DNA of 64,000 nucleotides from Lachnospiraceae bacterium XPB1003 (GCA_900102065.1 FMVK01000006.1:1-64000); one strand, 5' to 3'. Counted from the first letter of the stretch, positions 52,560-62,869 are shown. Numbers and translations are program-made. The notes: generated from the sequence alone by a model not told the origin.

Positions 52560-53480
52560 TCAGCTGATAGCGTTAGCACCAGCAATGATCTCTGTAAGCT
52601 CCTGTGTAATGGATCCCTGACGTGCTCTGTTGTAAAGCAATGTCAGATGATCGATCATCTCGGTCGCATTGTTGGTAGCATTGTCCATTGCCTGCATACG
52701 TGCGCCGTTCTCTGAAGCCTGTGCTTCTATCAGCGCTCCATAAATCAGACTGGCCATATACTTCGGAATGATGAGATTAAGTGCCTCTTCATCTTCAGGC
52801 TCAAAATTCATGGGAGCAGACTTCCTGCCGCTCTCTTCCGAAGATGCATCCCTGCCGTTAACCTTGCTGTCATCCGCCTGATCGTTCTTGTCCTCGCCGT
52901 ACCTCTCGAGTGTATCGACAGGTAAAAGCTTAAGGAGCGTGGGGATGTGGGAAACTGTATTCTTAAAGAATGTGTAAGCAAGATAGATCTCGCTTATTTC
53001 CCCTGCAGCAAAACCTGCTAACAATTCGTCAGTGATCTTATTGCCATCCTTAATATTCGGCGCCTCAATAGCTTCCGAAAAATCAGCCATGATCTCGTAA
53101 CCGGCACGCTTGAAAGCATCCTTTGCTTTCTTACCGATAACATAGATCTTAGTATTATCGGGCGTAAATTCCGGATTGCGCGTTACCATCTTGATGATGT
53201 TTGCGTTATATCCGCCGGCAAGTCCCTTATTGGAAGTGATCACGATAACAACCTTCTTGCCGTTCTCTCCGGCCTTAAGGTAAGGATGATTGATCCCCTC
53301 CGACTTCGCAAGGATCGATGTCACGGTGTCATATATCGAATTGAAATAATACTTCGACTGCTCAGCGCGGGTCTTGGCCCTCTGGAGCTTAACCGTGGAA
53401 ACCAGCTTCATCGCCTTAGTGATCTGCTGCGTATTCTCGATACTCGTACGGCGTCTTTTGATGTCTCTCATCGAAGCCAT
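52560..53480 (-). CDS. atpG: ATP synthase F1 subunit gamma
   Basis: Rotor shaft, 306 residues, about 20 longer than usual. N-terminal helix MRDIKRRRTSIENTQQITKA and C-terminal helix ENGARMQAMDNATNNATEMI are canonical. The extra length is a polar insertion around residues 192-220 (DDSKVNGRDASSEESGRKS) in the globular part facing away from the shaft. Confidence 0.98.
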   Translation of the reverse strand: MASMRDIKRRRTSIENTQQITKAMKLVSTVKLQRAKTRAEQSKYYFNSIYDTVTSILAKSEGINHPYLKAGENGKKVVIVITSNKGLAGGYNANIIKMVTRNPEFTPDNTKIYVIGKKAKDAFKRAGYEIMADFSEAIEAPNIKDGNKITDELLAGFAAGEISEIYLAYTFFKNTVSHIPTLLKLLPVDTLERYGEDKNDQADDSKVNGRDASSEESGRKSAPMNFEPEDEEALNLIIPKYMASLIYGALIEAQASENGARMQAMDNATNNATEMIDHLTLLYNRARQGSITQELTEIIAGANAIS

Positions 53481-53506
53481 AACAGATTACTCCTTCTCTT
53501 CGATAA

Positions 53507-55012
53507 TCAATGGAACTGCTTTCTGAATTCCGTGATAACTGCCGCAAGTTTCTCCTCGAGTTCCTTGGACATCTCTTTCTTTTCACGGATCTCCTCGGGA
53601 ATCTCGGAATACTTTGTATCAATAAAATCAAAGAGCTCATCCTGGAAGCGCAGAACATCGTCTACAGGTATATCAAGAAGATACTTCTTGGTAGCCGCGT
53701 AAATGATGATGATCTGATACTCTACAGCCATAGGCTTGTACTGAGGCTGCTTAAGCATCTCTCTGATACGCTCACCCTGTGCAAGACGCTCTCTCGTATC
53801 GGCATCAAGTTCCGAACCAAACTGTGAGAAAGCGGCAAGCTCTCTGTACTGTGCAAGCTCCAGACGTATAGGACCTGCGATCTTCTTCATAGCCTTGATC
53901 TGAGCGGAACCACCTACTCGTGATACCGAAAGACCTGCATTGATAGCGGGGCGGAAACCCGCATTGAACATTTCCGTCTCAAGATAGATCTGTCCGTCTG
54001 TGATGGAAATAACGTTTGTAGGAATATAAGCGGCAACGTCGCCTGCCTGTGTCTCAATGATAGGCAGTGCGGTAAGTGATCCTCCGCCGTACTCTTCACT
54101 CATGCGGGCAGCTCTCTCAAGCAGTCTTGAGTGAAGGTAGAAAACGTCACCGGGATAAGCCTCTCGTCCGGGCGGACGCTTAAGGAGCAGTGAAAGTGTT
54201 CTGTATGCAACAGCGTGCTTACTGAGGTCATCATAGATAACCAGTACGTCTTCGCCGTTCTCCATCCACTCCTCACCGATAGCACATCCTGCATAAGGAG
54301 CGATATACTGAAGAGGTGCAAGCTCGGAAGCCGTAGCTGCAACTACTGTTGTATATGACATAGCTCCGAATTCGGTAAGTGTCTTAACTATTGTTGCAAC
54401 GGTAGAAGCCTTCTGACCGATGGCAACATAGATACATTTAACATTCTGACCCTTCTGGTTGATGATCGTATCAATGGCGATAGCAGTCTTACCTGTCTGA
54501 CGGTCACCGATGATAAGCTCACGCTGTCCTCTTCCGATGGGAACCATGGAGTCGATAGCCTTGATACCTGTCTGAAGAGGAGTATCAACCGAATGTCTTG
54601 TGATAACACCCGATGCTACTCTTTCGATCTGACGGTACTTATCGGTTTCAATGGGGCCCTTGCCGTCGATAGGCTGTCCGAGAGAGTTAACTACTCTTCC
54701 CAGCATTACATCACCTACCGGAACCTCAACAACTCGACCGGTGGTCTTAACGGTATCACCCTCTGATATATTATTCTGGGCTCCGAGAAGAACCGCACCG
54801 ACGTTGTCTTCTTCCAGGTTCATGACCATTCCGTAAACATCGCCGGGGAACTCAAGCAGCTCACCCTGCATTGCCTTCTCAAGACCATGTATTCTGGCGA
54901 TGCCGTCTGCAACCTGAATTACAGTTCCGACTTCGGAGACTTCCAGTTTGTCGGCATATCTCTTGATCTGATCCTTGATCACCGAACTGATTTCTTCTGG
55001 TTTTAAATTCAT
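53507..55012 (-). CDS. atpA: ATP synthase F1 subunit alpha
   Basis: Non-catalytic nucleotide-binding subunit with the arginine finger. 501 residues: Walker [15 protein letters not shown] (about 169-182), Walker [14 protein letters not shown], and the [20 protein letters not shown] motif holding the finger Arg. Standard length. Confidence 0.99.
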   Translation of the reverse strand: MNLKPEEISSVIKDQIKRYADKLEVSEVGTVIQVADGIARIHGLEKAMQGELLEFPGDVYGMVMNLEEDNVGAVLLGAQNNISEGDTVKTTGRVVEVPVGDVMLGRVVNSLGQPIDGKGPIETDKYRQIERVASGVITRHSVDTPLQTGIKAIDSMVPIGRGQRELIIGDRQTGKTAIAIDTIINQKGQNVKCIYVAIGQKASTVATIVKTLTEFGAMSYTTVVAATASELAPLQYIAPYAGCAIGEEWMENGEDVLVIYDDLSKHAVAYRTLSLLLKRPPGREAYPGDVFYLHSRLLERAARMSEEYGGGSLTALPIIETQAGDVAAYIPTNVISITDGQIYLETEMFNAGFRPAINAGLSVSRVGGSAQIKAMKKIAGPIRLELAQYRELAAFSQFGSELDADTRERLAQGERIREMLKQPQYKPMAVEYQIIIIYAATKKYLLDIPVDDVLRFQDELFDFIDTKYSEIPEEIREKKEMSKELEEKLAAVITEFRKQFH

Positions 55013-55042
55013 GGATCTGTCCGCACCTTTCCTAAAATTTAT

Positions 55043-55591
55043 TTATCCGACCTGAATATCAGCAAGTGACTTCTTCAGGCCATCAAGTCTGGTTCTGATA
55101 CTTGAATCCACTACTCTGTCACCGATCCTGATCACCATTCCGCCGATCAGATCCTTATCTTCAGAGTAATGTATCTCCATCTCCTTATACCCGGTAGTAT
55201 CAAGGAGTTTGCGTTCGACCGCTGCTTTCTGAGCATCCTTAAGGGGAACCGCGGTTGTCACATAAGCAACACCGATGCCCTTGTATTCCTTAACCCTTGC
55301 CGAGAAAAAAGCAAGGATAGCATCAAGCTCCTTATAACGCTCCTTCTGAAGAAGAAGGCGTAAGAATCCCGTGATCTCATCGGACACACGTCCGTGGAAC
55401 ACTTCCTCGATCATCTTCTCCTTCTGATCTCTTGTGATCTTGGGATGATTCATGACCACATTGAAATCGGGATTCTGATCAAGGATCGCCTTAAGCGCTT
55501 CCATCTCTTCAAAGAGCCGGTCGACTTTATTCTCTTCAACCGCAAGGGAAAATAAAGCTTCCCCGTAGGTATCTGCAGCTAGCTTCGCCAT
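55043..55591 (-). CDS. atpH: ATP synthase F1 subunit delta
   Basis: Peripheral-stalk subunit linking alpha to b. 182 residues: N-terminal helical bundle (YGEALFSLAVEENKVDRLFE, NHPKITRDQKEKMIEEVF) and C-terminal DKDLIGGMVIRIGDRVVDSS motif. Overlaps the atpF end by 13 bp. Confidence 0.98.
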   Translation of the reverse strand: MAKLAADTYGEALFSLAVEENKVDRLFEEMEALKAILDQNPDFNVVMNHPKITRDQKEKMIEEVFHGRVSDEITGFLRLLLQKERYKELDAILAFFSARVKEYKGIGVAYVTTAVPLKDAQKAAVERKLLDTTGYKEMEIHYSEDKDLIGGMVIRIGDRVVDSSIRTRLDGLKKSLADIQVG

Positions 55592-56148
55592 GTATCGTCA
55601 CCTATTTCCTTCAGTGTATCTTCTACCAGTTCATCCTGTACTGAGGTATCGATATTCTTTGCAACGACTTTAGCCGCCATAAGGGATGCGATGTTAACCA
55701 TCTCCTGCTTAACTTCATCCTTTACGCGCTTCTTCTCAAGCTCTGCCTCGTTGTTAGCACGTTCGATAATGGCAGAGGCTTCTTTCTTTGCATCGGAAAC
55801 GATCTTATCTTCGTTTGCAAGAGCACGCTTTCTTGCTTCTGCAAGTATGCGTTCAACTTCATTCTCAGCGTCAGAAAGCTTAGCTTCGTACTCCTTCTTC
55901 AGCTGCTCTGCATCTTCCTTGTCCTTCTTTGCCGATTCTATATCACTCTGGATACGTTCGGTACGGCCTTGCAGTACCTTGCGAGCCGGATTGAACAGGT
56001 TGTAGGAAAGTACCAGGAACAGCGTAAAGACAGCAAGCAGAGTAAGCCCTGAATCAAACAGAAGCTGCAGGTCCAGTCCGAACAGTCTGGTCATTGTCTC
56101 ACCGCCGTCCGCACTGCTTAAAAGCATATTGATTGCTGCTGTATTCAA
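55579..56148 (-). CDS. atpF: ATP synthase Fo subunit b
   Basis: Stator subunit, 189 residues. The start is TTG (56146-56148), with AAAGGAGG ending 10 nt upstream; the first internal ATG would be too far from it. One membrane helix (about 30-50, LTLLAVFTLFLVLSYNLF), then NPARKVLQGRTERIQSDIES and a long charged coiled coil (KKEYEAKLSDAENEVERILA). The ~25 residues before the helix are longer than usual. Confidence 0.97.
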   Translation of the reverse strand: MNTAAINMLLSSADGGETMTRLFGLDLQLLFDSGLTLLAVFTLFLVLSYNLFNPARKVLQGRTERIQSDIESAKKDKEDAEQLKKEYEAKLSDAENEVERILAEARKRALANEDKIVSDAKKEASAIIERANNEAELEKKRVKDEVKQEMVNIASLMAAKVVAKNIDTSVQDELVEDTLKEIGDDTWRS

Positions 56149-56230
56149 GCCCGGTGGGCCTCCTTTCTTTCAGATTTTCCTGAAAAGCCCCGGGAAATAA
56201 ACCCCAAAAGCTTATTAAGGCAGGTTCCCG

Positions 56231-56530
<300 letters not shown>

Positions 56531-56569
56531 TTATTTAAGTTCAGACGTCACAAATATCAGTGCGTCATA

Positions 56570-57301
56570 TCACCCCTCGTCAGTAGTACGCGCATCCGTG
56601 ATGTAAGTCATCGTAAGCATACAGAATACGTATGTCTGGATGGCACCCGAGAACATATCGAAATAAACATGCAATGCACCGGGCCATGCGTACGCTATCA
56701 TCGAAAGAAGTCCGTATACCAGTGACATCATTACGGTTCCCGAAAGGACATTCGCAAAAAGACGAAGTGAAAGCGAGATGGGAACCGCAAAATCTCCGAT
56801 AAGGTTGATCGGGATCCAGAACGGCCACGGGCTCATAAGTCCCTTTATTACTCCGCTTACATGCTGGTATTTGAACTTGTTAAAAGTGATCAGTGTAAAT
56901 GTCAGGACACCCAGAGGGAAAGTCACGCCGTAATCCGCTGTAGGCGGGCGCAGACCGAAAAGTCCCGAAAGATTGGAAAAAAGAATAAATATAAATATCG
57001 TTCCGATATAATTTCTGAAAGCCCCCGCATGCTTACCCATGGTGCTCTTAACGAGGCCGTCAAGAAGGTCGACACCCATTTCCACAAAATTCTGGAAACC
57101 TGTCGGAACCTCCGCCGCTTTGAGCATGCTGCGCTTTGCAAACATTGAGAAAATCGAAAGTGTCAGAACAACCAAGATCAGACAAATATGAGTTGTGGTG
57201 ATCCAAAGTGTCTGGCCGCCGATCTCGAACGAGAAAACGCCTTTGACCATAAAGCTGTCAGCACTGAAATCATCCAGGGACAGAAGCATTCCTACTCCCA
57301 T
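56570..57301 (-). CDS. atpB: ATP synthase Fo subunit a
   Basis: Stator channel subunit, 243 residues, 5-6 membrane helices. The essential Arg is in PISLSLRLFANVLSG (about 187). N-terminal region WITTTHICLILVVLTLSIF and the NIGTIFIFILFSNLSGLFGL-type second helix fit the family. Between the AtpI-like gene and atpE. Confidence 0.97.
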   Translation of the reverse strand: MGVGMLLSLDDFSADSFMVKGVFSFEIGGQTLWITTTHICLILVVLTLSIFSMFAKRSMLKAAEVPTGFQNFVEMGVDLLDGLVKSTMGKHAGAFRNYIGTIFIFILFSNLSGLFGLRPPTADYGVTFPLGVLTFTLITFNKFKYQHVSGVIKGLMSPWPFWIPINLIGDFAVPISLSLRLFANVLSGTVMMSLVYGLLSMIAYAWPGALHVYFDMFSGAIQTYVFCMLTMTYITDARTTDEG

Positions 57302-57320
57302 TTGTAACTCTCCTTACAGT

Positions 57321-57899
57321 TTATTTAAACCCTTTAAAATCCTCGCGCATCTTCTCTATCTCTGCGCGGTATTTCTCACTCATGCGGCCCACCTGTTCAT
57401 CAAGCGCCGCCCTCTCTTCCGGAGTGTATCCGAAAGCATCCCGATCCTCATCGTCTTTCTTCGCCTCTGCGTTATCGGCAGCCTCTTCGTCGATCCCTGC
57501 ACACACTTTCGCAGTGATCCCGGCAATAAAAGGTTCCGCATATGCAGCAAGCTTGAGACACACAAGTCCCGCAAAAAAACTGAGAGGATCCGCAAATCCA
57601 AAACAGGCCGTCAATGCCATCAGCGCCGTCATGATAAAAAACCTGACTAACGCTCCCATGCGCATTACCGATATAGCGCCCTTCTCATCACACCCGAACG
57701 ATCTTACGATCGTGCGTTCCATGTGCCACGCCATCGCGCCGGCCGTTATCGCACCCATCCAGAGTCCCAGACTCCTGTATCCCGGTCTGTCAAAGAATAT
57801 CAGAAGTATTATCTGAGCCGTCACCGCCAGAAGGATTATCCCTATCCAGAGTTCCGTCAGAGCCTTGTGCTCCGCCCATTTCTTTCTCAGATCCGCCAT
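57321..57899 (-). CDS. ATP synthase subunit I (AtpI-like) membrane protein
   Basis: 192 residues. Four membrane helices (about 15-35, 45-60, 80-100, 105-125: LTELWIGIILLAVTAQIILL; SLGLWMGAITAGAMAW; RFFIMTALMALTACFG), the layout of the AtpI family that assists c-ring assembly or Mg2+ supply, followed by an unusually long charged C-terminal tail with a coiled-coil (EQVGRMSEKYRAEIEKMRED). The ATG at 57897-57899 has AGGA 7 nt upstream. Its first 110 bp lie inside atpZ in another frame, an exceptionally long overlap. Confidence 0.85.
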   Translation of the reverse strand: MADLRKKWAEHKALTELWIGIILLAVTAQIILLIFFDRPGYRSLGLWMGAITAGAMAWHMERTIVRSFGCDEKGAISVMRMGALVRFFIMTALMALTACFGFADPLSFFAGLVCLKLAAYAEPFIAGITAKVCAGIDEEAADNAEAKKDDEDRDAFGYTPEERAALDEQVGRMSEKYRAEIEKMREDFKGFK

Positions 57900-58146
57900 C
57901 TGTATTCCTATCTTCAGCCGTCAGTCCCCTGGCGAGCTTGTAAACATTCGTAAATCCGGCGAGTGCTCCTACAAAAAAAAGAACCACTGCCATAAAAGAT
58001 GTCCCGAGGTGTTTATCTATCAGATATCCCACATAGAAACAGATGCATATCGGAACCAACATCGATATCGCAAACTGCGACATCATCGACAGCAATCTCA
58101 CTGTCTGTCTCCTGTCCCTTTGCTTCTTTTTCTCGGAGCGATCCAT
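57790..58146 (-). CDS. atpZ: AtpZ-like accessory protein of ATP synthase
   Basis: 118 residues. Two membrane helices (about 20-40 and 50-68) with SQFAISMLVPICICFYVGYL, IDKHLGTSF and a second helix ending FTNVYKLA, typical of AtpZ/AtpI (PF09527-type) proteins encoded at the head of atp operons. The tail after the second helix (about 80-118, GSEKEMGGAQGSDGTLDRDN) is Gly/Asp/Ser-rich and is encoded in the overlap with the next gene, so it may be a by-product of the overlap rather than a conserved domain. Confidence 0.85.
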   Translation of the reverse strand: MDRSEKKKQRDRRQTVRLLSMMSQFAISMLVPICICFYVGYLIDKHLGTSFMAVVLFFVGALAGFTNVYKLARGLTAEDRNTDGGSEKEMGGAQGSDGTLDRDNPSGGDGSDNTSDIL

Positions 58147-58155
58147 ACTCGACTA

Positions 58156-59079
58156 TTATAATGATTTTCGCCTTCTGTGTCTACCCTTTGCATCTTTCGG
58201 AAAGACTTCCTCAATGTAGCCTTCTTCAAAACAATCTTCTAACATAGCCGCTTCCCGCACAGACTCTTCTGCCGGATCATCCTCTATATATTCACTTTCA
58301 TCACTATCCGTATCGGAAACGTTCTTTTTCTTCGTCTTCTTTTTGCTCTTCTTTCTGACAAGACGGATGAACCGTTCCACTGCAGACAGCAGGATCATCT
58401 CGATGATTATATACAGATGACCGATCCAAAGGCTCAGTACCACACCGTTCTTCCTGAGAAGATATCCCGACGAAAAGCCGTAAAGAGCAAGCAGAGCCGT
58501 TGTCGCAAGCGCAAGCAGCAAGATCGGAAGATTAAAGAACAGCTCCTTCATGGCCTTGAGAAAATCCTTGAAAGAAGCATCGAAATATACAAATCTGCCG
58601 ATGATCATCAATATGAAATACATTATGATGGAATCGTAATTATTATCCAGATAGACGTATTTGATATATCCGAATACGGCAAGCATGTAGATCATGGCCG
58701 CGATCCTGAGAGGGCTCTTCAGGTCGCCTTTAAGCTTCTGCATGGGAATAAGAAGATGATCTATGATATTCGTTATCACGATAGCCGCGATCAGCGCAGC
58801 CAGCAAAAGCAGGTCGCTGTGCTCATCCCATAATACATATATATCTCTGTTAAATGAAAAATATCTGTAATCGATAAGAAAATAGATACCGGTAAACAAA
58901 AGGATCGACGTGGACGAGATCATCAGCTCGTAATACTTTTCGCATCTGAGCTCCTCCTTAGTCTTCTTTCCTATCTTCAGCAGAAGCCTTGCGACCGTAA
59001 GTACAAGCGCCGAAATTAGAACAAACCAAAGTATGTCCGGCATCGCAGTGTAGTGTTTGATATAATCCTCGAAACTCAT
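58156..59079 (-). CDS. Polytopic membrane protein of unknown function, head of the atp unit
   Basis: 307 residues. About seven membrane helices (for example DILWFVLISALVLTVARLLL, LLLLAALIAAIVITNIIDHL, LPILLLALATTALLALYGF), then a cytoplasmic tail with a Lys block (RKKSKKKTKKKNV) followed by an acidic stretch (SDTDSDESEYIEDDPAEES). No family recognised. GGGGAG lies before the ATG. Being first in the run that continues with atpZ 9 nt downstream, it could be linked to ATP synthase assembly or simply share the promoter. Upstream (59080-59258) two TTTGAC boxes at 59119-59124 and 59135-59141 are promoter-like but give no clean -10. Confidence 0.75.
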   Translation of the reverse strand: MSFEDYIKHYTAMPDILWFVLISALVLTVARLLLKIGKKTKEELRCEKYYELMISSTSILLFTGIYFLIDYRYFSFNRDIYVLWDEHSDLLLLAALIAAIVITNIIDHLLIPMQKLKGDLKSPLRIAAMIYMLAVFGYIKYVYLDNNYDSIIMYFILMIIGRFVYFDASFKDFLKAMKELFFNLPILLLALATTALLALYGFSSGYLLRKNGVVLSLWIGHLYIIIEMILLSAVERFIRLVRKKSKKKTKKKNVSDTDSDESEYIEDDPAEESVREAAMLEDCFEEGYIEEVFPKDAKGRHRRRKSL

Positions 59080-59171
59080 AAAAACTCCCCGTGACTTTTT
59101 ATCACAGAAATCACCTTACGTCAAATCAGGGAGGTGTCAAACCGTATCCGGATATAACATTCCGTATAAAA

Positions 59172-59200
59172 TTGTGCGGAAACTGCTTACGAAGTATAAT
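59172..59200 (+). promoter_or_regulatory. Promoter of the small exported protein gene
   Basis: Plus strand TTGTGC (59172-59177), 17 bp, TATAAT (59195-59200), 58 bp before the start codon. Confidence 0.7.
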
Positions 59201-59258
59201 CATTTCAACCGGATCAATCGGTCAAGTAATGCTGCTGTATTAGAGAGGAGTAGCACGC

Positions 59259-59939
59259 ATGCCTTCAATAGAACTGATCACACCTGAAAGAATGTATGAA
59301 CGCAGCATGCAGCGAAGAAGATTTATTTTCTTCACAGCCCTTGCCTTGATCGTAATACTCATCGGATTCAAAACAGTTTACAGCCGCGGAAAAGACAATG
59401 CCATCGCAGGTCTTCCTGTTCCTGTTCAGGGAGAAGCATCCGGCGGCACTTCCATGAAGATAGGAAAATATGACGTAACGCTTGACTATATAGCTTCCTA
59501 TGATATCAATGCGCTTGTCATAAGCACACATAACTATTCAGGTTCCGGTCTCGACAGCAGGCTCGTGCCGAGAGATATCGCTTTAGCATGGGGAAAGGTT
59601 GCCGAATATAACACCCGAATTGATTTCAACTGGAGCCAGTCGGGGCGCTTTTGCAGATTCGAGCTTCACGGTGATGACTATCGTAACGCATGTCAGTACT
59701 GTCCAAATTACGAATGTGAAGCATCAAACAATCATCTCATCGCATGTGACAGTTCCATCAGGTCCAAGATCAAAAAGATCCGCCGCGGAGACCATGTAAG
59801 GATAAAGGGTTATCTTGTGAACTTAAGAGCCGTTACATCAGACGGAAAGACATACTATTGGAACAGCAGCACCTCAAGAAGTGACACAGGCAACGGCGCA
59901 TGCGAACTTATATACGTCACTTCAATTGACTGGAAATGA
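59259..59939 (+). CDS. Membrane-anchored exported protein of unknown function
   Basis: 226 residues. Basic N-terminus and one membrane helix (about 23-42, FIFFTALALIVILIGF), then an extracellular domain. Notable are DIALAWGKVAEYN, FNWSQSGRFCRFEL, a four-Cys stretch (Cys in NACQYCPNYECEASNNHLIAC), the segment RRGDHVRIKGYLVNLRAV, which has an OB-fold look, and the end YWNSSTSRSDTGNGACELIY. I believe this domain recurs in other Firmicute exported proteins but cannot name it. AGAGGAG lies 8 nt before the ATG. Convergent with the hybrid kinase gene, sharing 23 bp. Confidence 0.75.
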   Translation: MPSIELITPERMYERSMQRRRFIFFTALALIVILIGFKTVYSRGKDNAIAGLPVPVQGEASGGTSMKIGKYDVTLDYIASYDINALVISTHNYSGSGLDSRLVPRDIALAWGKVAEYNTRIDFNWSQSGRFCRFELHGDDYRNACQYCPNYECEASNNHLIACDSSIRSKIKKIRRGDHVRIKGYLVNLRAVTSDGKTYYWNSSTSRSDTGNGACELIYVTSIDWK

Positions 59940-62826
59940 TAGTTTCCGCCAGCATACGCTTAACCGCATCTGCGTCGATAGGCTTGGTAATATAGGTTGT
60001 AAAGCCGGCCTCCTTGGCTTTCTTCCTTGCATTGTCAAATGCATCCGCAGTCATGGCTATAACAGGTATCGTTTCCGCATCGGCACGTCCCGATCTTCTT
60101 ATGGCACTGGCAGCTTCATAGCCATTCATCCTCGGCATCTGAATATCCATTATTACTGCATCGTAATATCCTTCGGGTCTGTCTTCATACATTTCAACCG
60201 CTTCCTGTCCGTCAGCAGCGTGTTCAGTCTCCACTCCCGTCGTATCCAGTATCCTTAGTGCAATCTCGGTATTGATCTCATTATCTTCAACAAGAAGAAC
60301 CCTGCCGGAGAGATCAACATTGAGAGCATCGGTTTTCTCCTCGTAGGGATTAACATCTGCGATCCTTGCTTTTAACACGATCGAGACCCTGGTCCCCTTT
60401 CCCAGTTCACTTTCTATCTCTATCGTTCCGTTCATGAGTTCTATCAGCCGCTTTACTATATAGAGTCCGAGACCTGTTCCGCCGGATATCTTCCTTCTTT
60501 CCTCATTGGTCTCATCCTGGCTGAAGGGTTCAAACATGTGTTTTTGGAATTCCTCAGTCATGCCTATGCCGGTATCCTCAACAACCATCTTGCTGATGGC
60601 AGTGTGCTCATCAATCCTTTTATTGGCAACGCTTATGAATATCTTTCCGCCTGCCGGTGTATATGTCAGAGCGTTCATTATGATATTAAGCCCTACCTGT
60701 CTCCATCTCACGGGATCCGTCATTATAGGTATATCTTCGCAATCACCCTTGAACTCGATAGTGATATTTTTCCTCTTTGCTTCGGATTCGATAAGACTCT
60801 GAAATTCCTCCATGAAGTATCCGTATGGATATGTCTCCTCATGGATCTCGATCTGTCCGCTGTCTATCTTTGATATATCAAGAACATCATTGATAAGACT
60901 GTTTAAGAACGTACTTGCATGCCTGATACTGTCCAGATCGTGTCTTAATTTCTCCGGGTCATCCATATCTTTATATGCGAACTCCGTCATATTCTTTACA
61001 GCGGACAACGGCGTACGAATGTCATGACTTATCCTGGAAATGAAATCAAGCTTGGCGCGGTCTGCCGCCTTTGCCGATTCCAGAGCCTCTGCCATCTGCC
61101 TGTTACGTTCCTTCTCTTCAGCGACACTCTTGGTAACATCAGAGCCGATGACAAGAAGTCTGCCGCTGTTATCATTAAGCCAGCTGAACCTTATCTGCTT
61201 CTTATAAGTGCAGTTCTCATCAATATTATCGACCATATCAACGAGGGCCATTAATTCCTGATCTTCGGAGAGCTTTGCTATCACATTATCAAGAGAAAGA
61301 AGCTCTCTGCATTTTTTCTTGCTTTCCTTCTCCTTCACCGCATTACAGCTCCAGCGTACGAATCTTTCATACTGGACCTTCACATGACGATTGGGTGTGG
61401 GGCCATTTTTCCTAAGCCCCCAGCTTCCGAAACGAAGTATCATTTCAGAAGTTTCCGGATCCAGAACAGCAACAAAATCCACGGTCTCCGCCATGGTCTT
61501 TTTAATGATCACATCATCGATCTCCAGTTGCCGCTCCTTTTCGTAACTATCCGTAATATCAGCCTTGGATACTATGATCCCGCCTTCGCCGTCTTCACGT
61601 CTGATAAAGCGGAAAATCTTTCTCCTTGTTCCCGATGCTCCGTCAACGCAGTCAACCGAAAACAGAACTTCAGATTTTTTCTTCAGTTCCTTTTCGATAT
61701 CTGATATCACAAATCTCTTCTTAAATCTCTCACCCTCTTCCGGCGACAGATACTTTGATGTTACGCATGTAACATAATCACTTAAAGGCAGCAGTTTAGT
61801 ATCATCACTTTCTCTCTCACCGCACTTGAAAAACATTCCGTAGATCAACTCGATCGTTTCTTCTCCGGGATCGATAACAGCGATCATGTCATGGATATCC
61901 AACGCCGCTGTCTTCATGATATCATTGGCATCTTTAAGCTTCTCAGCCTGCTTGTTTAATGAGATATCCGTTGTATAGAAAAATGAAAAGATCTCGTCCG
62001 TGTCAGGATGTCTCACAAGGACTATCATAGTGGATACCCATGTGACCTTACCTGCTATGATGCGTCTGTATTCCAGCGTCTGCTCGGTACGCCCTTCCTC
62101 AAAGGCCTTCAGCAGTCCCTGATGAGAACAAATCCTCATAAATCTGTTTCTCTCGTCCGGATAAGGTATCTGAGAAGCGGAAAGAATCAGAGCGTCCTTT
62201 GTCTCGGAATGCTGATCTCTGGCGCCGGGATTAGATTCGAGTATGGCGTCTATCACTGACCGTTCCGGGAGATCTTTTTCCTGCCCTTTTGCGGCTCCGC
62301 CGTAAAAATACGTTACCATCCTGTCCTGCGTAACATTAAAACAGGACGTGTTGATTATCTTGCCCTGAAGAGTCTGACCACGTATCATCTGATCCGCAAA
62401 TATACGTTCTTCCGTCTTGATGGCCGTGACATCAGAACCAAAAGCAATGCAGTGCTCGGTCTCTCCTTCAGCATTCTTAAAAGCGATAAACCTCAGGTGT
62501 ATCCACACGGATATCCCTTCGGGTCTGATCTCTATGGTACAGCCTGCAGTAGTTCCGCCTTCGTCTATGGCTTTAACAGCCTCCCTGAAAAGAAGCTCAT
62601 GCATGGGAACCATCTTAAAGAGCGCAACAAAAGTCTCCGTGAATCTCTCTCCGGATTCCGGTGCAATACCAAAGCCCTTCGGAAGCTTCAGACCTTCATA
62701 TCTTTGTTCCTTGGGATAATATATAAAAGTTAGAATATTAGCCTTATCGAGCATCTCATCAAGGATCTGCTCGGAATGACTAAGGAATATCTTTCGCACA
62801 GCCGAATTACTCTCTGTCATGTTCAT
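59917..62826 (-). CDS. Hybrid histidine kinase with multiple PAS domains and receiver
   Basis: About 969 residues from ATG 62824-62826 (GAGG-rich site 8 nt upstream; a GTG eight codons earlier and an ATG two codons later are alternatives). No membrane helix or signal peptide: cytoplasmic. Four to five PAS-like modules fill residues 1-590 (for example TTAGCTIEIRPEGISVWIHL, VTWVSTMIVLVRHPDTDEIF). Kinase core: H-box FISRISHDIRTPLSAVKN (about 610), N-box IIMNALTYTPAGG, G-box GGTGLGLYIVKRL. C-terminal receiver (about 850-965) with VEDNEIN, phospho-Asp in VIMDIQMPRMNG, and TKPID. No HPt domain, so a separate phosphotransfer protein or direct output is needed. Confidence 0.94.
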   Translation of the reverse strand: MNMTESNSAVRKIFLSHSEQILDEMLDKANILTFIYYPKEQRYEGLKLPKGFGIAPESGERFTETFVALFKMVPMHELLFREAVKAIDEGGTTAGCTIEIRPEGISVWIHLRFIAFKNAEGETEHCIAFGSDVTAIKTEERIFADQMIRGQTLQGKIINTSCFNVTQDRMVTYFYGGAAKGQEKDLPERSVIDAILESNPGARDQHSETKDALILSASQIPYPDERNRFMRICSHQGLLKAFEEGRTEQTLEYRRIIAGKVTWVSTMIVLVRHPDTDEIFSFFYTTDISLNKQAEKLKDANDIMKTAALDIHDMIAVIDPGEETIELIYGMFFKCGERESDDTKLLPLSDYVTCVTSKYLSPEEGERFKKRFVISDIEKELKKKSEVLFSVDCVDGASGTRRKIFRFIRREDGEGGIIVSKADITDSYEKERQLEIDDVIIKKTMAETVDFVAVLDPETSEMILRFGSWGLRKNGPTPNRHVKVQYERFVRWSCNAVKEKESKKKCRELLSLDNVIAKLSEDQELMALVDMVDNIDENCTYKKQIRFSWLNDNSGRLLVIGSDVTKSVAEEKERNRQMAEALESAKAADRAKLDFISRISHDIRTPLSAVKNMTEFAYKDMDDPEKLRHDLDSIRHASTFLNSLINDVLDISKIDSGQIEIHEETYPYGYFMEEFQSLIESEAKRKNITIEFKGDCEDIPIMTDPVRWRQVGLNIIMNALTYTPAGGKIFISVANKRIDEHTAISKMVVEDTGIGMTEEFQKHMFEPFSQDETNEERRKISGGTGLGLYIVKRLIELMNGTIEIESELGKGTRVSIVLKARIADVNPYEEKTDALNVDLSGRVLLVEDNEINTEIALRILDTTGVETEHAADGQEAVEMYEDRPEGYYDAVIMDIQMPRMNGYEAASAIRRSGRADAETIPVIAMTADAFDNARKKAKEAGFTTYITKPIDADAVKRMLAETIISSQLK

Positions 62827-62869
62827 ACCTGCCCCCTCTGCATTGGACACAACATCCGATCCATTATCA

